Source of the DNA: Streptomyces sp. MMG1121
Lineage (GTDB): Bacteria > Actinomycetota > Actinomycetes > Streptomycetales > Streptomycetaceae
Reading direction: 5' to 3'
NCBI RefSeq assembly: GCF_001280015.1
Contig: NZ_LGDV01000202.1
Coordinates: 65,571-129,570, forward strand
DNA: 64,000 nt
Shown piece by piece: positions 29,210 through 38,756 of the stretch. The notes below the pieces were generated by a model. That model saw only the letters and a list, made by a program, of their open reading frames with translations. It did no database searches and was not told the origin of the DNA. The translations under genes and the position numbers were made by a program. Numbering within the stretch: the stretch's first letter is position 1; the number at the start of each line of letters is the position of its first letter.

Positions 29210-30208
29210 TCAGTCCCACGACCCCTGCGCCGCAGGCAGCCGGGACACCTCCGCCGCGTCCTGTCCGGTCAGGCGCAGACCGGCCGCCGCCGCGTTCTCC
29301 GCGGCCCAGCGCTCCCGCTTCGTGCCCGGGAGGGCGATCACATGGTGCCCCTGGGCCAGCACCCAGGCCAGCGCCACCTGGGCCGGGGTGACGGCCTCGC
29401 CGTGCCGGCGGGCGACGCGGCGCAGGCCCGCGACGATCGGCTGGTTGGCCGCCATCATCTCGGCGGTGAACCGGGGGTGCCGGGCGCGCAGGTCGTCCGG
29501 TTCGAAGCCCTCGCCCGGGGTCAGCGTGCCGGTCAGGAAGCCGTTGCCCAGCGGCATCGCCGCGAGGAAACCCACACCCCGCGCCTCGCACCACGGCAGC
29601 AGCCCCTCGAGTGCCTCCGGCGACCACACCGACAACTCCGCCTGCACCGCGGCCACCGGGAACACCTGCTGCACCCGCCGCAACTGGCGCAGGGTTCCGT
29701 CGTACAGCCCGCCGCCCGAGCGCCGCCCGCCGCGCGCCCCGACCGCGCACAGGCCCAGCGCCCGTACCTTGCCGGCCCGCACCAGCTCCGCCATCGCGCC
29801 CCACGTCTCCTCGATCGGGATCTCCGGGTCGGCGCGGTGCAGCTGGTAGAGGTCGATCACATCCGTCTGGAGGCGGCGCAGGGAGGCGTCGCAGGCGCGT
29901 CTGACGTATCCCGGGCGGCCGTTGGCCACGATGTGCTGCTCACCCACCAGCAGCCCCGCCTTCGTGGACACGAACGCGTCCCCGCGCCGCTCCTTCAGCA
30001 CCCGGCCGAGCAGCAGCTCATTGGTGAACGGGCCGTACATGTCCGCCGTGTCCAGGAGGTTCGAGCCCAGGTCCAGCGCTCGGTGCACCGTTCTGAGCGA
30101 CTCCTCACCCCGCTGCCGCGACCCGCTGTACGCCCAGCTCATCGGCATGCATCCGAGTCCGACGGCCCCCACCGCGAGCGCCCCCGCGCCGATCGTCCTG
30201 CGCTCCAC
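29210..30208 (-). CDS. Aldo/keto reductase
   Basis: This 332-residue NADPH-dependent oxidoreductase has the catalytic tetrad visible: Asp and Tyr in LLDTADMYGPFTNE (about residues 51-64), Lys in FVSTKAGLL (about 81) and His in YQLHRADPEIP (about 122). The C-terminal ALPGTKRERWAAENAAAAGL is the cofactor phosphate site. Substrate unknown; the fold is the AKR13-like branch. It is divergent from the 2-hydroxyacid dehydrogenase gene (75 bp). Confidence 0.88.
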   Translation of the reverse strand: MERRTIGAGALAVGAVGLGCMPMSWAYSGSRQRGEESLRTVHRALDLGSNLLDTADMYGPFTNELLLGRVLKERRGDAFVSTKAGLLVGEQHIVANGRPGYVRRACDASLRRLQTDVIDLYQLHRADPEIPIEETWGAMAELVRAGKVRALGLCAVGARGGRRSGGGLYDGTLRQLRRVQQVFPVAAVQAELSVWSPEALEGLLPWCEARGVGFLAAMPLGNGFLTGTLTPGEGFEPDDLRARHPRFTAEMMAANQPIVAGLRRVARRHGEAVTPAQVALAWVLAQGHHVIALPGTKRERWAAENAAAAGLRLTGQDAAEVSRLPAAQGSWD

Positions 30209-30283
30209 CTGCTCGTGAACCTCCCTCTCCTGGCTCCCAACCTAACCTCTGCGATCTCACCCCCCTGACATAGCCTCCTTGGT

Positions 30284-31225
30284 ATGAGTGCTGACGTGTG
30301 GCTTTCCATCCCGCCGGAGGAGATCGAGGGGCTTCCCGAGGGGCCCCGGTACCTGTTCTGGGACGGGGGCGAGGAGTTCCCCGGCGACCCGGGTGGCTGT
30401 GCCTTCTACGTCGTGCCCTACATGAAGCCGCCCACGGCGGTCCTGCGCCCGCTGCCCGGCATGGCAGCCGTCCAGGTCGTACAGACGCTGTCGGCCGGGA
30501 CCGACCAGCTCGATCCGGGTCTGCGCCACCTGCCCGCCGGCGTGCGGCTGTGCAACGCGCGCGGGGTGCACGAGGCCAGCACCGCCGAGCTGGCGCTGAC
30601 CCTCGTCCTCGCCTCGCTGCGCGGCGTCCCCGACTTCGTGCGGGCCCAGGACCGCGGGCAGTGGCGTGGCGGATTCCGGCCCGCTCTGGCCGACAAGACC
30701 GTCCTCATCGTCGGCTACGGCTCGATAGGCGCCGCCATCGAGGACCGGCTCGCACCGTTCGAACTTGCGCGGGTGGCGCGCGTCGCGCGCTCCGAGCGCA
30801 CCACGGCGCGCGGTCCCGTGCATCCGCTCACCTCTTTGCCCTCTTTGCTTCCACACGCCGATGTCGTGATCCTCTCCACTCCCTTGACGGCACAGACGAA
30901 GGGGCTGGCCAGCGCGGACTTCCTCGCCGGGATGAAGGACGGCGCGCTGCTCGTCAACGTCGCACGCGGCCCCGTCGTGGACACCGACGCGCTCCTCGCG
31001 GAGCTGAAGACCGGCCGGATCACCGCGGCCCTCGACGTCACCGACCCCGAGCCGCTGCCGCCCGGACACCCCTTGTGGCAGGCGCCGGGCGTGCTCATCA
31101 GCCCGCACGTCGGCGGGCCCACCTCGGCTTTCCTGCCCCGCGCCAAGCGGCTGCTCGTCGACCAGCTGACCCGGTTCGTGAACCGGGAGCCGCTGCGGAA
31201 CGTGATCCTCACCACGGGGGCGTAA
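30284..31225 (+). CDS. D-isomer 2-hydroxyacid dehydrogenase family protein
   Basis: This 313-residue NAD-dependent enzyme has a Rossmann motif VLIVGYGSIGAAIEDRL (about residues 141-157), the catalytic Arg in VNVARGPVVDTDALL (about 227), Asp-Glu region DVTDPEPLPPGHPLW (about 251-265) and the His in SPHVGGPT (about 273). It may reduce a 2-keto acid; exact substrate not predictable. TAGCCT lies nine bases before the ATG, so the transcript may have almost no leader. Confidence 0.88.
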   Translation: MSADVWLSIPPEEIEGLPEGPRYLFWDGGEEFPGDPGGCAFYVVPYMKPPTAVLRPLPGMAAVQVVQTLSAGTDQLDPGLRHLPAGVRLCNARGVHEASTAELALTLVLASLRGVPDFVRAQDRGQWRGGFRPALADKTVLIVGYGSIGAAIEDRLAPFELARVARVARSERTTARGPVHPLTSLPSLLPHADVVILSTPLTAQTKGLASADFLAGMKDGALLVNVARGPVVDTDALLAELKTGRITAALDVTDPEPLPPGHPLWQAPGVLISPHVGGPTSAFLPRAKRLLVDQLTRFVNREPLRNVILTTGA

Positions 31226-31425
31226 TCCGGTTCCGGTACCCTCCGCAGCCTTACGGACGCGGGGGGTACACGCATATCCGCTGGTCGTCACGGAGCGTAG
31301 AGAAGCTATGTCCCTGAGTGACGATCCTGGTGTATCGTCCCGACAGGGGCTGCGCCGCTGACTGTTTCGGCGCCGGGGATGGACATTTCAGATTTGTGAG
31401 GGGGGCGACGGGCGATGCACGGCCT

Positions 31426-34400
31426 ATGGACGAACGATCCGACGCGGCGGAGCCGCCGACGGCGACCCTGGCGCACGGCCACGCGCAGGCGCGGCCACCA
31501 CACCGGCCATCACAGTCACCACCCGCGCAGGCCGGGCGGCCGCAGGAGGCATGCGCACCCAACGCACCGGGACCGGCGGGACGCGGGAACTGCGCGGACC
31601 GGGAGGCCCCGGTGACTGCGCCGCCCGCTGTGACGACCGCGCTCGACGGCGCGGTGCGCGCACCGCATCCGCAGGAGGTACCGCCGCCCCGCCGGCCGGC
31701 CGCCGGCGAGCGCGCGCGCGTGACGGAACAGCTCGTCCTCGCCCTGGTCTGCGCGACCTACGCCGTCGGGGCCGCGTTCGACTGGGGTACCCGCACAGTG
31801 GCTCTGGTCATGGGCGACTTCGGACTGAGCGCGGCGGCGGGCACCGCCGCCGTCTCCTGCTTCCTCTACGCCCGCAGCCCGCGCGTCCGCTTCCGGTCGG
31901 CCTGGCTGCTGTTCGCCCTGTCGTCGACGATGGCGTCCCTGGGCAACGCGGTCTGGGGGTGGTACGAGGTGGTCCTCGGCCGGCCCGTGCCCACGCCCAG
32001 CTACGCCGACATGTTCTTCCTGTGCTTCGCCCCGCCCGCCATCGTGGGCCTGCTGGTGCTGGCCAAACGGCCGGTGACCAGGGCCGGCTGGATCTGTCTG
32101 GGGCTGGACGCCTGGCTGATCGGCGGCTCACTGCTGACGCTGTCGTGGAGCCTCGCGCTCGCCCAGGCGGCCCGCTTCGACGGACCGAGCGTGGCGCACA
32201 CCGCGCTGTCGCTGGCGTACCCGCTGCTCGACATCGCGCTCGTCAGCATGGTGCTCGCGCTGCACTTCCGCCGCACCCCGGGCAGCCGTACGGCGGTGAA
32301 CACCGCGATCGGCGCGCTCGCGCTGACCGTCATGTGCGACGCGCTGTTCACCTCCCCGCTGCTGCACAGCAGTTACCGCTCCGGACAGCTGCTGGACGCC
32401 GGCTGGTTCGCCGGTTCGCTGCTGCTCGCCTACGCCCCCTGGGCCGCACCCCGGCACGGAGGAGCACCGAAGGCGCACGTACCGGACGGGCACACGCGCG
32501 TGGTCCACGAGCACGTGCCCGGACAGCGCGGCACGGGCCACCACCCGGCGCCCGCGTCCGCTCCGGGCGGCGACCACGGCCGCTACCCGGCCGGTCGCCC
32601 GCTCACCGGCTCCCTCGCCGCGCTCACCCCGTACCTCGCCGCCGCCGTGTGCACCCTGGGCATCCTGTACAACGTCCTCAACGGCCGCCGGCCCGACCAC
32701 GTCGTGCTGATCACGGCGGGCGCGGTCGTGCTCGCGCTCGTGATCCGGCAGGGCATCATGCTGCTGGACAACATCACCCTCACCCAGGAACTGGCGCAGA
32801 AGGAGAACCACTTCCGCTCCCTGGTGCAGGGCTCCAGCGACGTCATCATGATCGCGGCACCCAACGGCATGCTCCGGTACGTCTCCCCGGCCGCCGCAGG
32901 GGTCTACGGCCGCCCCGCCGAGGATCTGGTGGGCACCGAGCTGGCCGCGCTCATCCATCCGGAGGACCTGGGCTGCGTGGTGCACGAGGTGCGGCGCTTC
33001 CTCGTCGCCAGCCCGCTGGAGGAGCCGACCACCCGTATCGAGTGCCGCTTCCGCTCCGGCGAGGGCGGCTGGCTCAACGTCGAGTCGACCGTCAACCGCC
33101 ACCACGGCGGGCTGATCTTCAACAGCCGGGACGTGACCGAAAGAGTGCGTCTGCAAGCGCAGTTGCAGCACAACGCCGAACACGACCCGCTGACCGACCT
33201 GCCCAACCGCGCGCTGTTCACCCGGCGCGTCCAGCAGGCCCTGTCCGGCCGGCGCGCCACCGACCGGGGCGCCGCCCTGCGGGGTACGGCCGTGCTCTTC
33301 ATCGACCTGGACGGCTTCAAGGCCGTCAACGACACGATCGGGCACCAGGCCGGGGACGCGCTGCTCGTCCAGGCGGCCCGCAGGCTCCAGGACGCGGTCC
33401 GGCAGGGGGACACCGCCTCCAGGCTCGGCGGCGACGAGTTCGCGGCCCTGATCGTCGGGGACGGCACCCGCGACCGTGCCGCCCGGGAGCGCAACATCGT
33501 GGAGCTCGCCGACCGTCTCAGGATGACCCTCTCCCAGCCCTACGCCATCGACGGCAACGATGTCCGGGTCAACGCGTCCATCGGCGTCGCCTTCGCCGAA
33601 CAGGGGCTTGGCGCGGGCGAGTTGCTGCGCAACGCCGACCTCGCGATGTACCGCGCGAAATCGGCCGGGAAGGGCCGGGTCGAGCTGTACAAGCCGCAGA
33701 TGCAGCAAGATGTCGTACGCAAGGCGGAGCTGGCCACGCGGCTGCGTGCCGCGCTGCACGACGGCGAGTTCGCGCTGCTGCACCAGCCGGTGGTGTGCCT
33801 GGACAGCGGCCGCATCACCGCGGTCTCCGCACAGGCGCGCTGGCGCTCCTCGCAGGGGGTGCTGTTCACCCCGGCCGAGTTCCTGCGGGTGACCGATGAC
33901 GGCGACAAGACCGCCGAGCTGGACCGCTGGATCCTGCAGGAGGCCGTCGGGCAGGCGGCCGAGCGGGCCGCGACCGGGCTCGTCATGCCGGTGACCGTCC
34001 GGATGAGCGGCCGCAGGCTGCTGGACCGCTCCATGCCGCTCGGCTCGGTGGAGGCGCTGCTGACCCGGCACGGGCTGCCGCCCGGCGCGCTGGTCGTGGA
34101 GCTGTCCGACACCGACCCGCGTATCTCCCTGGAGGAGCTGGAGCGGCGGCTGACCGCGCTCAGCCGGCTCGGGGTGCGGATCGCGCTGGACGGCTTCGGC
34201 AGCGGCTACGCGGCCATCACGGCCCTCAGAAGGCTCCCGGTCGACATCCTGAAACTCGACCGCAGCCTGGTCGAGGGCGTCGTGGAGTCCGCGCGGCTGC
34301 ACAAGATCACCAGCGGTCTGCTGCGGATCGCGGGCGATCTCGGGCTGCAGTCCGTGGCCGAGGGCGTGGACCTTCCGGAGCAGGTCGTCGCGCTGCGCGC

Positions 34401-34638
34401 GATGGGCTGCACACACGGGCAGGGCATGGCGTTCGCGGGGCCCGTGGACGAGTACCGGCTGCGCCGGGCGCTCGGATCCGGCCACTACCCGGTGCCGCAC
34501 CCGCCGGCCGAACCGGCGTTCGCGGGCGGGGTGCGCGAGCCACAAGGGCGCGTCGGGGTCGACGGCCCGGCCGCGCGCAGGCCCGAGGGGCTGAGCACGG
34601 TGGTGGCCCCGGCGCCGACGGGTGCGCCCCGGAGATGA
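31426..34638 (+). CDS. Membrane PAS-GGDEF protein with degenerate EAL domain (CdgF-type)
   Basis: The protein has about 1070 residues, with a disordered Pro/Arg-rich N-terminus, a block of seven to nine membrane helices (about residues 100-450), a PAS domain (HFRSLVQGSSDVIMIAAPNG, about 460), a GGDEF domain with intact RLGGDEF (about 665) and an EAL-like domain whose key motifs are altered: EALxRW has become SAQARW, and the DDFGTGYSS loop reads DGFGSGYAA. It should make c-di-GMP but probably not degrade it. Synteny just upstream of ilvB suggests S. coelicolor SCO5511 (CdgF), from memory. The frame is open from 31318; GTG 31396 is another possible start, and none has a convincing ribosome site. 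Confidence 0.82.
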   Translation: MDERSDAAEPPTATLAHGHAQARPPHRPSQSPPAQAGRPQEACAPNAPGPAGRGNCADREAPVTAPPAVTTALDGAVRAPHPQEVPPPRRPAAGERARVTEQLVLALVCATYAVGAAFDWGTRTVALVMGDFGLSAAAGTAAVSCFLYARSPRVRFRSAWLLFALSSTMASLGNAVWGWYEVVLGRPVPTPSYADMFFLCFAPPAIVGLLVLAKRPVTRAGWICLGLDAWLIGGSLLTLSWSLALAQAARFDGPSVAHTALSLAYPLLDIALVSMVLALHFRRTPGSRTAVNTAIGALALTVMCDALFTSPLLHSSYRSGQLLDAGWFAGSLLLAYAPWAAPRHGGAPKAHVPDGHTRVVHEHVPGQRGTGHHPAPASAPGGDHGRYPAGRPLTGSLAALTPYLAAAVCTLGILYNVLNGRRPDHVVLITAGAVVLALVIRQGIMLLDNITLTQELAQKENHFRSLVQGSSDVIMIAAPNGMLRYVSPAAAGVYGRPAEDLVGTELAALIHPEDLGCVVHEVRRFLVASPLEEPTTRIECRFRSGEGGWLNVESTVNRHHGGLIFNSRDVTERVRLQAQLQHNAEHDPLTDLPNRALFTRRVQQALSGRRATDRGAALRGTAVLFIDLDGFKAVNDTIGHQAGDALLVQAARRLQDAVRQGDTASRLGGDEFAALIVGDGTRDRAARERNIVELADRLRMTLSQPYAIDGNDVRVNASIGVAFAEQGLGAGELLRNADLAMYRAKSAGKGRVELYKPQMQQDVVRKAELATRLRAALHDGEFALLHQPVVCLDSGRITAVSAQARWRSSQGVLFTPAEFLRVTDDGDKTAELDRWILQEAVGQAAERAATGLVMPVTVRMSGRRLLDRSMPLGSVEALLTRHGLPPGALVVELSDTDPRISLEELERRLTALSRLGVRIALDGFGSGYAAITALRRLPVDILKLDRSLVEGVVESARLHKITSGLLRIAGDLGLQSVAEGVDLPEQVVALRAMGCTHGQGMAFAGPVDEYRLRRALGSGHYPVPHPPAEPAFAGGVREPQGRVGVDGPAARRPEGLSTVVAPAPTGAPRR

Positions 34639-34666
34639 ACGAGCCAAGGTGGGTCACGGGGGTGTA

Positions 34667-34688
34667 GACAGGGGGTGTTCCCGCTGTC
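34667..34688 (+). terminator. Weak hairpin after the PAS-GGDEF gene
   Basis: GACAG (34667-34671) and CTGTC (34684-34688), plus an inner GGG/CCC pairing, form a short stem 28 bp after the stop codon. No T-run. It may end the upstream transcript before the ilvB leader. Confidence 0.35.
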
Positions 34689-34778
34689 CACGGAGGCGGC
34701 AGTGCCCTTCGCTCACATTCTGAGACTCCCGTCCCACCCACTTGACACGTGGTGCGCGTCAGAGGGAGGGTCAGTGCC

Positions 34779-34820
34779 ATGCGCACCCGAATTCTCGTAC
34801 TTGGACAGCGCGTCGGCTGA
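34779..34820 (+). CDS. ilvB leader peptide (MRTRILVLGQRVG)
   Basis: A 13-residue ORF with GGGAGG about ten bases upstream encodes Ile-Leu-Val-Leu in the middle and Val near the end, exactly the amino acids made by the pathway of the downstream gene. It lies 54 bases before a terminator hairpin with a T-run. This is the arrangement of ribosome-mediated attenuation: shortage of charged branched-chain tRNAs stalls the ribosome at the ILVL codons and lets transcription continue into ilvB. TTGACA at 34742 may be the -35 box of this transcript. Confidence 0.75.
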   Translation: MRTRILVLGQRVG

Positions 34821-34874
34821 GCTGGGACCCACCGGAGGACGATCCGGAATCCCCAGCGACCTCACCGGCGCGCT

Positions 34875-34911
34875 CCCCTCGCTTGCCTTACGGCACGAGG
34901 GGTTTTTTGTT
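34875..34911 (+). terminator. Attenuator terminator of ilvB
   Basis: CCCCTCG (34875-34881) pairs with CGAGGGG (34896-34902), extended by TGCC/GGCA around a TTAC loop, and is followed by six T (34903-34908). T-runs are rare in this genome, which points to true intrinsic termination. It lies between the leader peptide and ilvB, within a 350-bp stretch without other genes. Confidence 0.85.
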
Positions 34912-34988
34912 GCACGAGCACCGATCGTGCAGCGCTTGAACTCCGTACAAACCTCGCAAAAACCCTCAGCATCGAGAAGAGAATGCCG

Positions 34989-36836
34989 ATGACCGAGCAG
35001 GCCACCGGGGCCCATCCGCAGCCGCGGCCCCGATCCGGAGGACAGCAGTCCGCCCCCGTCGAGCACGTCACGGGTGCGAAGTCCCTCATCCGCTCCCTCG
35101 AGGAGGTCGGCGCGGACACGGTATTCGGCATTCCCGGCGGTGCGATCCTTCCGGCCTACGACCCGTTGATGGACTCGACGCGGGTCCGGCACGTGCTGGT
35201 CCGTCACGAACAGGGTGCCGGTCACGCGGCCACCGGCTACGCGCAGGCCACCGGCAAGGTCGGCGTCTGCATGGCGACCTCCGGTCCCGGCGCCACCAAC
35301 CTGGTGACCCCGATCGCCGACGCGCACATGGACTCGGTGCCGCTCGTGGCGATCACCGGGCAGGTCGCGTCCAAGGCGATCGGTACGGACGCCTTCCAGG
35401 AGGCGGACATCGTCGGCATCACGATGCCGATCACCAAGCACAACTTCCTCGTCACCAAGGCCGAGGACATCCCGCGGGTCATCGCGCAGGCGTTCCACAT
35501 CGCCTCCACCGGCCGCCCGGGCCCCGTCCTGGTCGACATCTCCAAGGACGCCCTCCAGGCGAAGACGACCTTCTCCTGGCCGCCCACCATGGACCTGCCC
35601 GGCTACCGCCCGGTGACCAAGCCGCACGCCAAGCAGATCCGCGAGGCGGCCAAGCTGATCACCGCCGCCCGGAAGCCCGTCCTCTACGTCGGCGGCGGCG
35701 TCCTCAAGGCGCACGCCACCGCCGAGCTGAAGGTCCTCGCCGAACTCACCGGAGCGCCCGTCACCACCACCCTGATGGCGCTCGGCGCGTTCCCCGACAG
35801 CCACCCGCTGCACGTGGGAATGCCGGGCATGCACGGTGCGGTCACCGCTGTCACCGCGCTGCAGAAGGCCGACCTGATCGTCGCCCTCGGAGCCCGCTTC
35901 GACGACCGCGTCACCGGCAAGCTGGACAGCTTCGCCCCGTACGCCAAGATCGTCCACGCCGACATCGACCCGGCCGAGATCGGCAAGAACCGCGAGGCCG
36001 ACGTGCCGATCGTCGGCGACGCCCGCGAGGTCATCGCCGACCTGGTCCAGGCCGTGCAGAAGGAGCACAGCGAGGGTCACAAGGGCGACTACACCGCCTG
36101 GTGGAGCGATCTGAACCGCTGGCGCGAGACCTACCCGCTCGGCTACGACGAGCCCGGAGACGGCTCCCTGTCCCCGCAGGCCGTCATCGAGCGCATCGGG
36201 CAGCTCGCCCCCGAGGGCACGATCTTCGCCGCGGGCGTCGGCCAGCACCAGATGTGGGCCGCGCACTTCATCCAGTACGACAAGCCCGCCACCTGGCTCA
36301 ACTCCGGCGGCGCCGGGACGATGGGCTACTCGGTCCCGGCCGCGATGGGCGCCAAGGCCGGACAGCCCGGTGAGACGGTCTGGGCGATCGACGGCGACGG
36401 CTGCTTCCAGATGACCAATCAGGAACTGACCACCTGTGCGCTGAACAACATCCCGATCAAGGTCGCCATCATCAACAACGGCGCCCTCGGCATGGTCCGC
36501 CAGTGGCAGACCCTCTTCTACAACCAGCGCTACTCCAACACCGTGCTGCACAGCGGCCCCGAGGACATCAACCCCGAGGCCAGGGGCACGCGCGTGCCGG
36601 ACTTCGTGAAGCTGTCCGAGGCGATGGGCTGCGTGGGTCTGCGCTGCGAGCGCCCGGAGGACCTGGACAAGGTCATCGCGGAGGCGAACTCCATCAACGA
36701 CCGCCCGGTCGTCGTCGACTTCATCGTCCACGAGGACGCGATGGTCTGGCCGATGGTCGCCGCCGGCACTTCCAACGACGAGATCATGGCCGCCCGGGAC
36801 GTCCGCCCCGACTTCGGCGACAACGAAGACGACTGA
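34989..36836 (+). CDS. ilvB: Acetolactate synthase large subunit
   Basis: This 615-residue ThDP- and FAD-dependent enzyme makes acetolactate and acetohydroxybutyrate, the first common step of Val/Leu/Ile synthesis. It shows [19 protein letters not shown] (about 34-52), the catalytic Glu in [14 protein letters not shown] (about 75), FAD-region [12 protein letters not shown], and the ThDP motif [14 protein letters not shown] (about 465-478). The start ATG 34989 gives [10 protein letters not shown] 34983 two codons upstream is also possible. Downstream ilvN is 21 bp away, the regulatory subunit. Expression is probably controlled by the leader-peptide attenuator. Confidence 0.97.
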   Translation: MTEQATGAHPQPRPRSGGQQSAPVEHVTGAKSLIRSLEEVGADTVFGIPGGAILPAYDPLMDSTRVRHVLVRHEQGAGHAATGYAQATGKVGVCMATSGPGATNLVTPIADAHMDSVPLVAITGQVASKAIGTDAFQEADIVGITMPITKHNFLVTKAEDIPRVIAQAFHIASTGRPGPVLVDISKDALQAKTTFSWPPTMDLPGYRPVTKPHAKQIREAAKLITAARKPVLYVGGGVLKAHATAELKVLAELTGAPVTTTLMALGAFPDSHPLHVGMPGMHGAVTAVTALQKADLIVALGARFDDRVTGKLDSFAPYAKIVHADIDPAEIGKNREADVPIVGDAREVIADLVQAVQKEHSEGHKGDYTAWWSDLNRWRETYPLGYDEPGDGSLSPQAVIERIGQLAPEGTIFAAGVGQHQMWAAHFIQYDKPATWLNSGGAGTMGYSVPAAMGAKAGQPGETVWAIDGDGCFQMTNQELTTCALNNIPIKVAIINNGALGMVRQWQTLFYNQRYSNTVLHSGPEDINPEARGTRVPDFVKLSEAMGCVGLRCERPEDLDKVIAEANSINDRPVVVDFIVHEDAMVWPMVAAGTSNDEIMAARDVRPDFGDNEDD

Positions 36837-36857
36837 GCGAGAGAGACGTAAAAGATC

Positions 36858-37382
36858 ATGTCCAAGCACACGCTCTCCGTCCTGGTGGAGAACACGCCGG
36901 GCATCCTGGCCCGGATCGCCGCCCTGTTCTCGCGCCGCGGCTTCAACATCGACTCCCTCGCGGTCGGCGTCACCGAGCACCCCGACATCTCCCGCATCAC
37001 CATCGTGGTGGGCGTCGAGGACCTCCCGCTGGAGCAGGTGACCAAGCAGCTCAACAAGCTCGTCAACGTGCTGAAGATCGTCGAGCTGGAACCCGGTCAG
37101 GCCGTTCAGCGCGAACTCGTTCTGGTGAAGGTGCGCGCCGACAACGAGACCCGCTCCCAGATCGTGGAGATCGTCCAGCTGTTCCGCGCCAAGACCGTCG
37201 ACGTCTCCCCGGACGCCGTCACCATCGAGGCCACCGGATCCGGCGAGAAGCTGTCCGCGATGCTCAAGATGCTGGAGCCGTTCGGCATCAAGGAGCTGGT
37301 CCAGTCCGGCACGATCGCGATCGGCCGTGGCGCCCGTTCGATCACGGACCGTTCGCTGCGCGCTCTGGACCGATCCGCGTAA
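36858..37382 (+). CDS. ilvN: Acetolactate synthase small (regulatory) subunit
   Basis: This 174-residue subunit confers valine feedback inhibition on IlvB. It begins with an ACT domain: HTLSVLVENTPGILARIA, FSRRGFNIDSLAVG (about residues 5-35), followed by VKVRADNETRSQIVEIV and ELVQSGTIAIGRG. The length and motifs are standard (also called ilvH). GAGAGAGACG precedes the ATG. It is followed by a strong hairpin before ilvC. Confidence 0.96.
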   Translation: MSKHTLSVLVENTPGILARIAALFSRRGFNIDSLAVGVTEHPDISRITIVVGVEDLPLEQVTKQLNKLVNVLKIVELEPGQAVQRELVLVKVRADNETRSQIVEIVQLFRAKTVDVSPDAVTIEATGSGEKLSAMLKMLEPFGIKELVQSGTIAIGRGARSITDRSLRALDRSA

Positions 37383-37399
37383 AGCTGGAGTACGGCTGA

Positions 37400-38512
<1,113 letters not shown>

Positions 38513-38521
38513 GCCTCACGT

Positions 38522-38554
38522 CAGGGGGCCGGGGCAGACTGCTCCGGCCCCCTG
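38522..38554 (+). terminator. Strong terminator after ilvC
   Basis: An 11-bp GC stem (38522-38532 with 38544-38554), extended inward by GCAG/CTGC with one bulge, starts ten bases after the ilvC stop. Confidence 0.8.
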
Positions 38555-38707
38555 CGTCCATCTGTTGTCCACCCCGTCCAGCACCGGACGGGTGATCTCT
38601 CCGCAGAGGCGCAAGACGACCCACGCCGCGCCACTACACTGCTGCACAACACGCGTCAGGCCCACAGCGTCGTGCGTCTTCCGCGGCTAGCCCCCCTCCT
38701 GAGCCTG

Positions 38708-38725
38708 CGGCCGTCGGGACGGCCG
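38708..38725 (+). promoter_or_regulatory. 18-bp palindrome in the serA leader
   Basis: CGGCCGTC (38708-38715) pairs with GACGGCCG (38718-38725) around two bases, 31 bp before the serA GTG. It may be an operator or a leader stem. The rest of the ~200 bp before serA shows no clear boxes. Confidence 0.35.
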
Positions 38726-38756
38726 TCCGCATGCATTGGACTAGTGAGGACCTCAC

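Noticed and set aside
31307..31360. 17-codon ORF before the PAS-GGDEF gene as a possible leader peptide
   Set aside because: No enriched amino acid, no following terminator, and no link to the downstream function.
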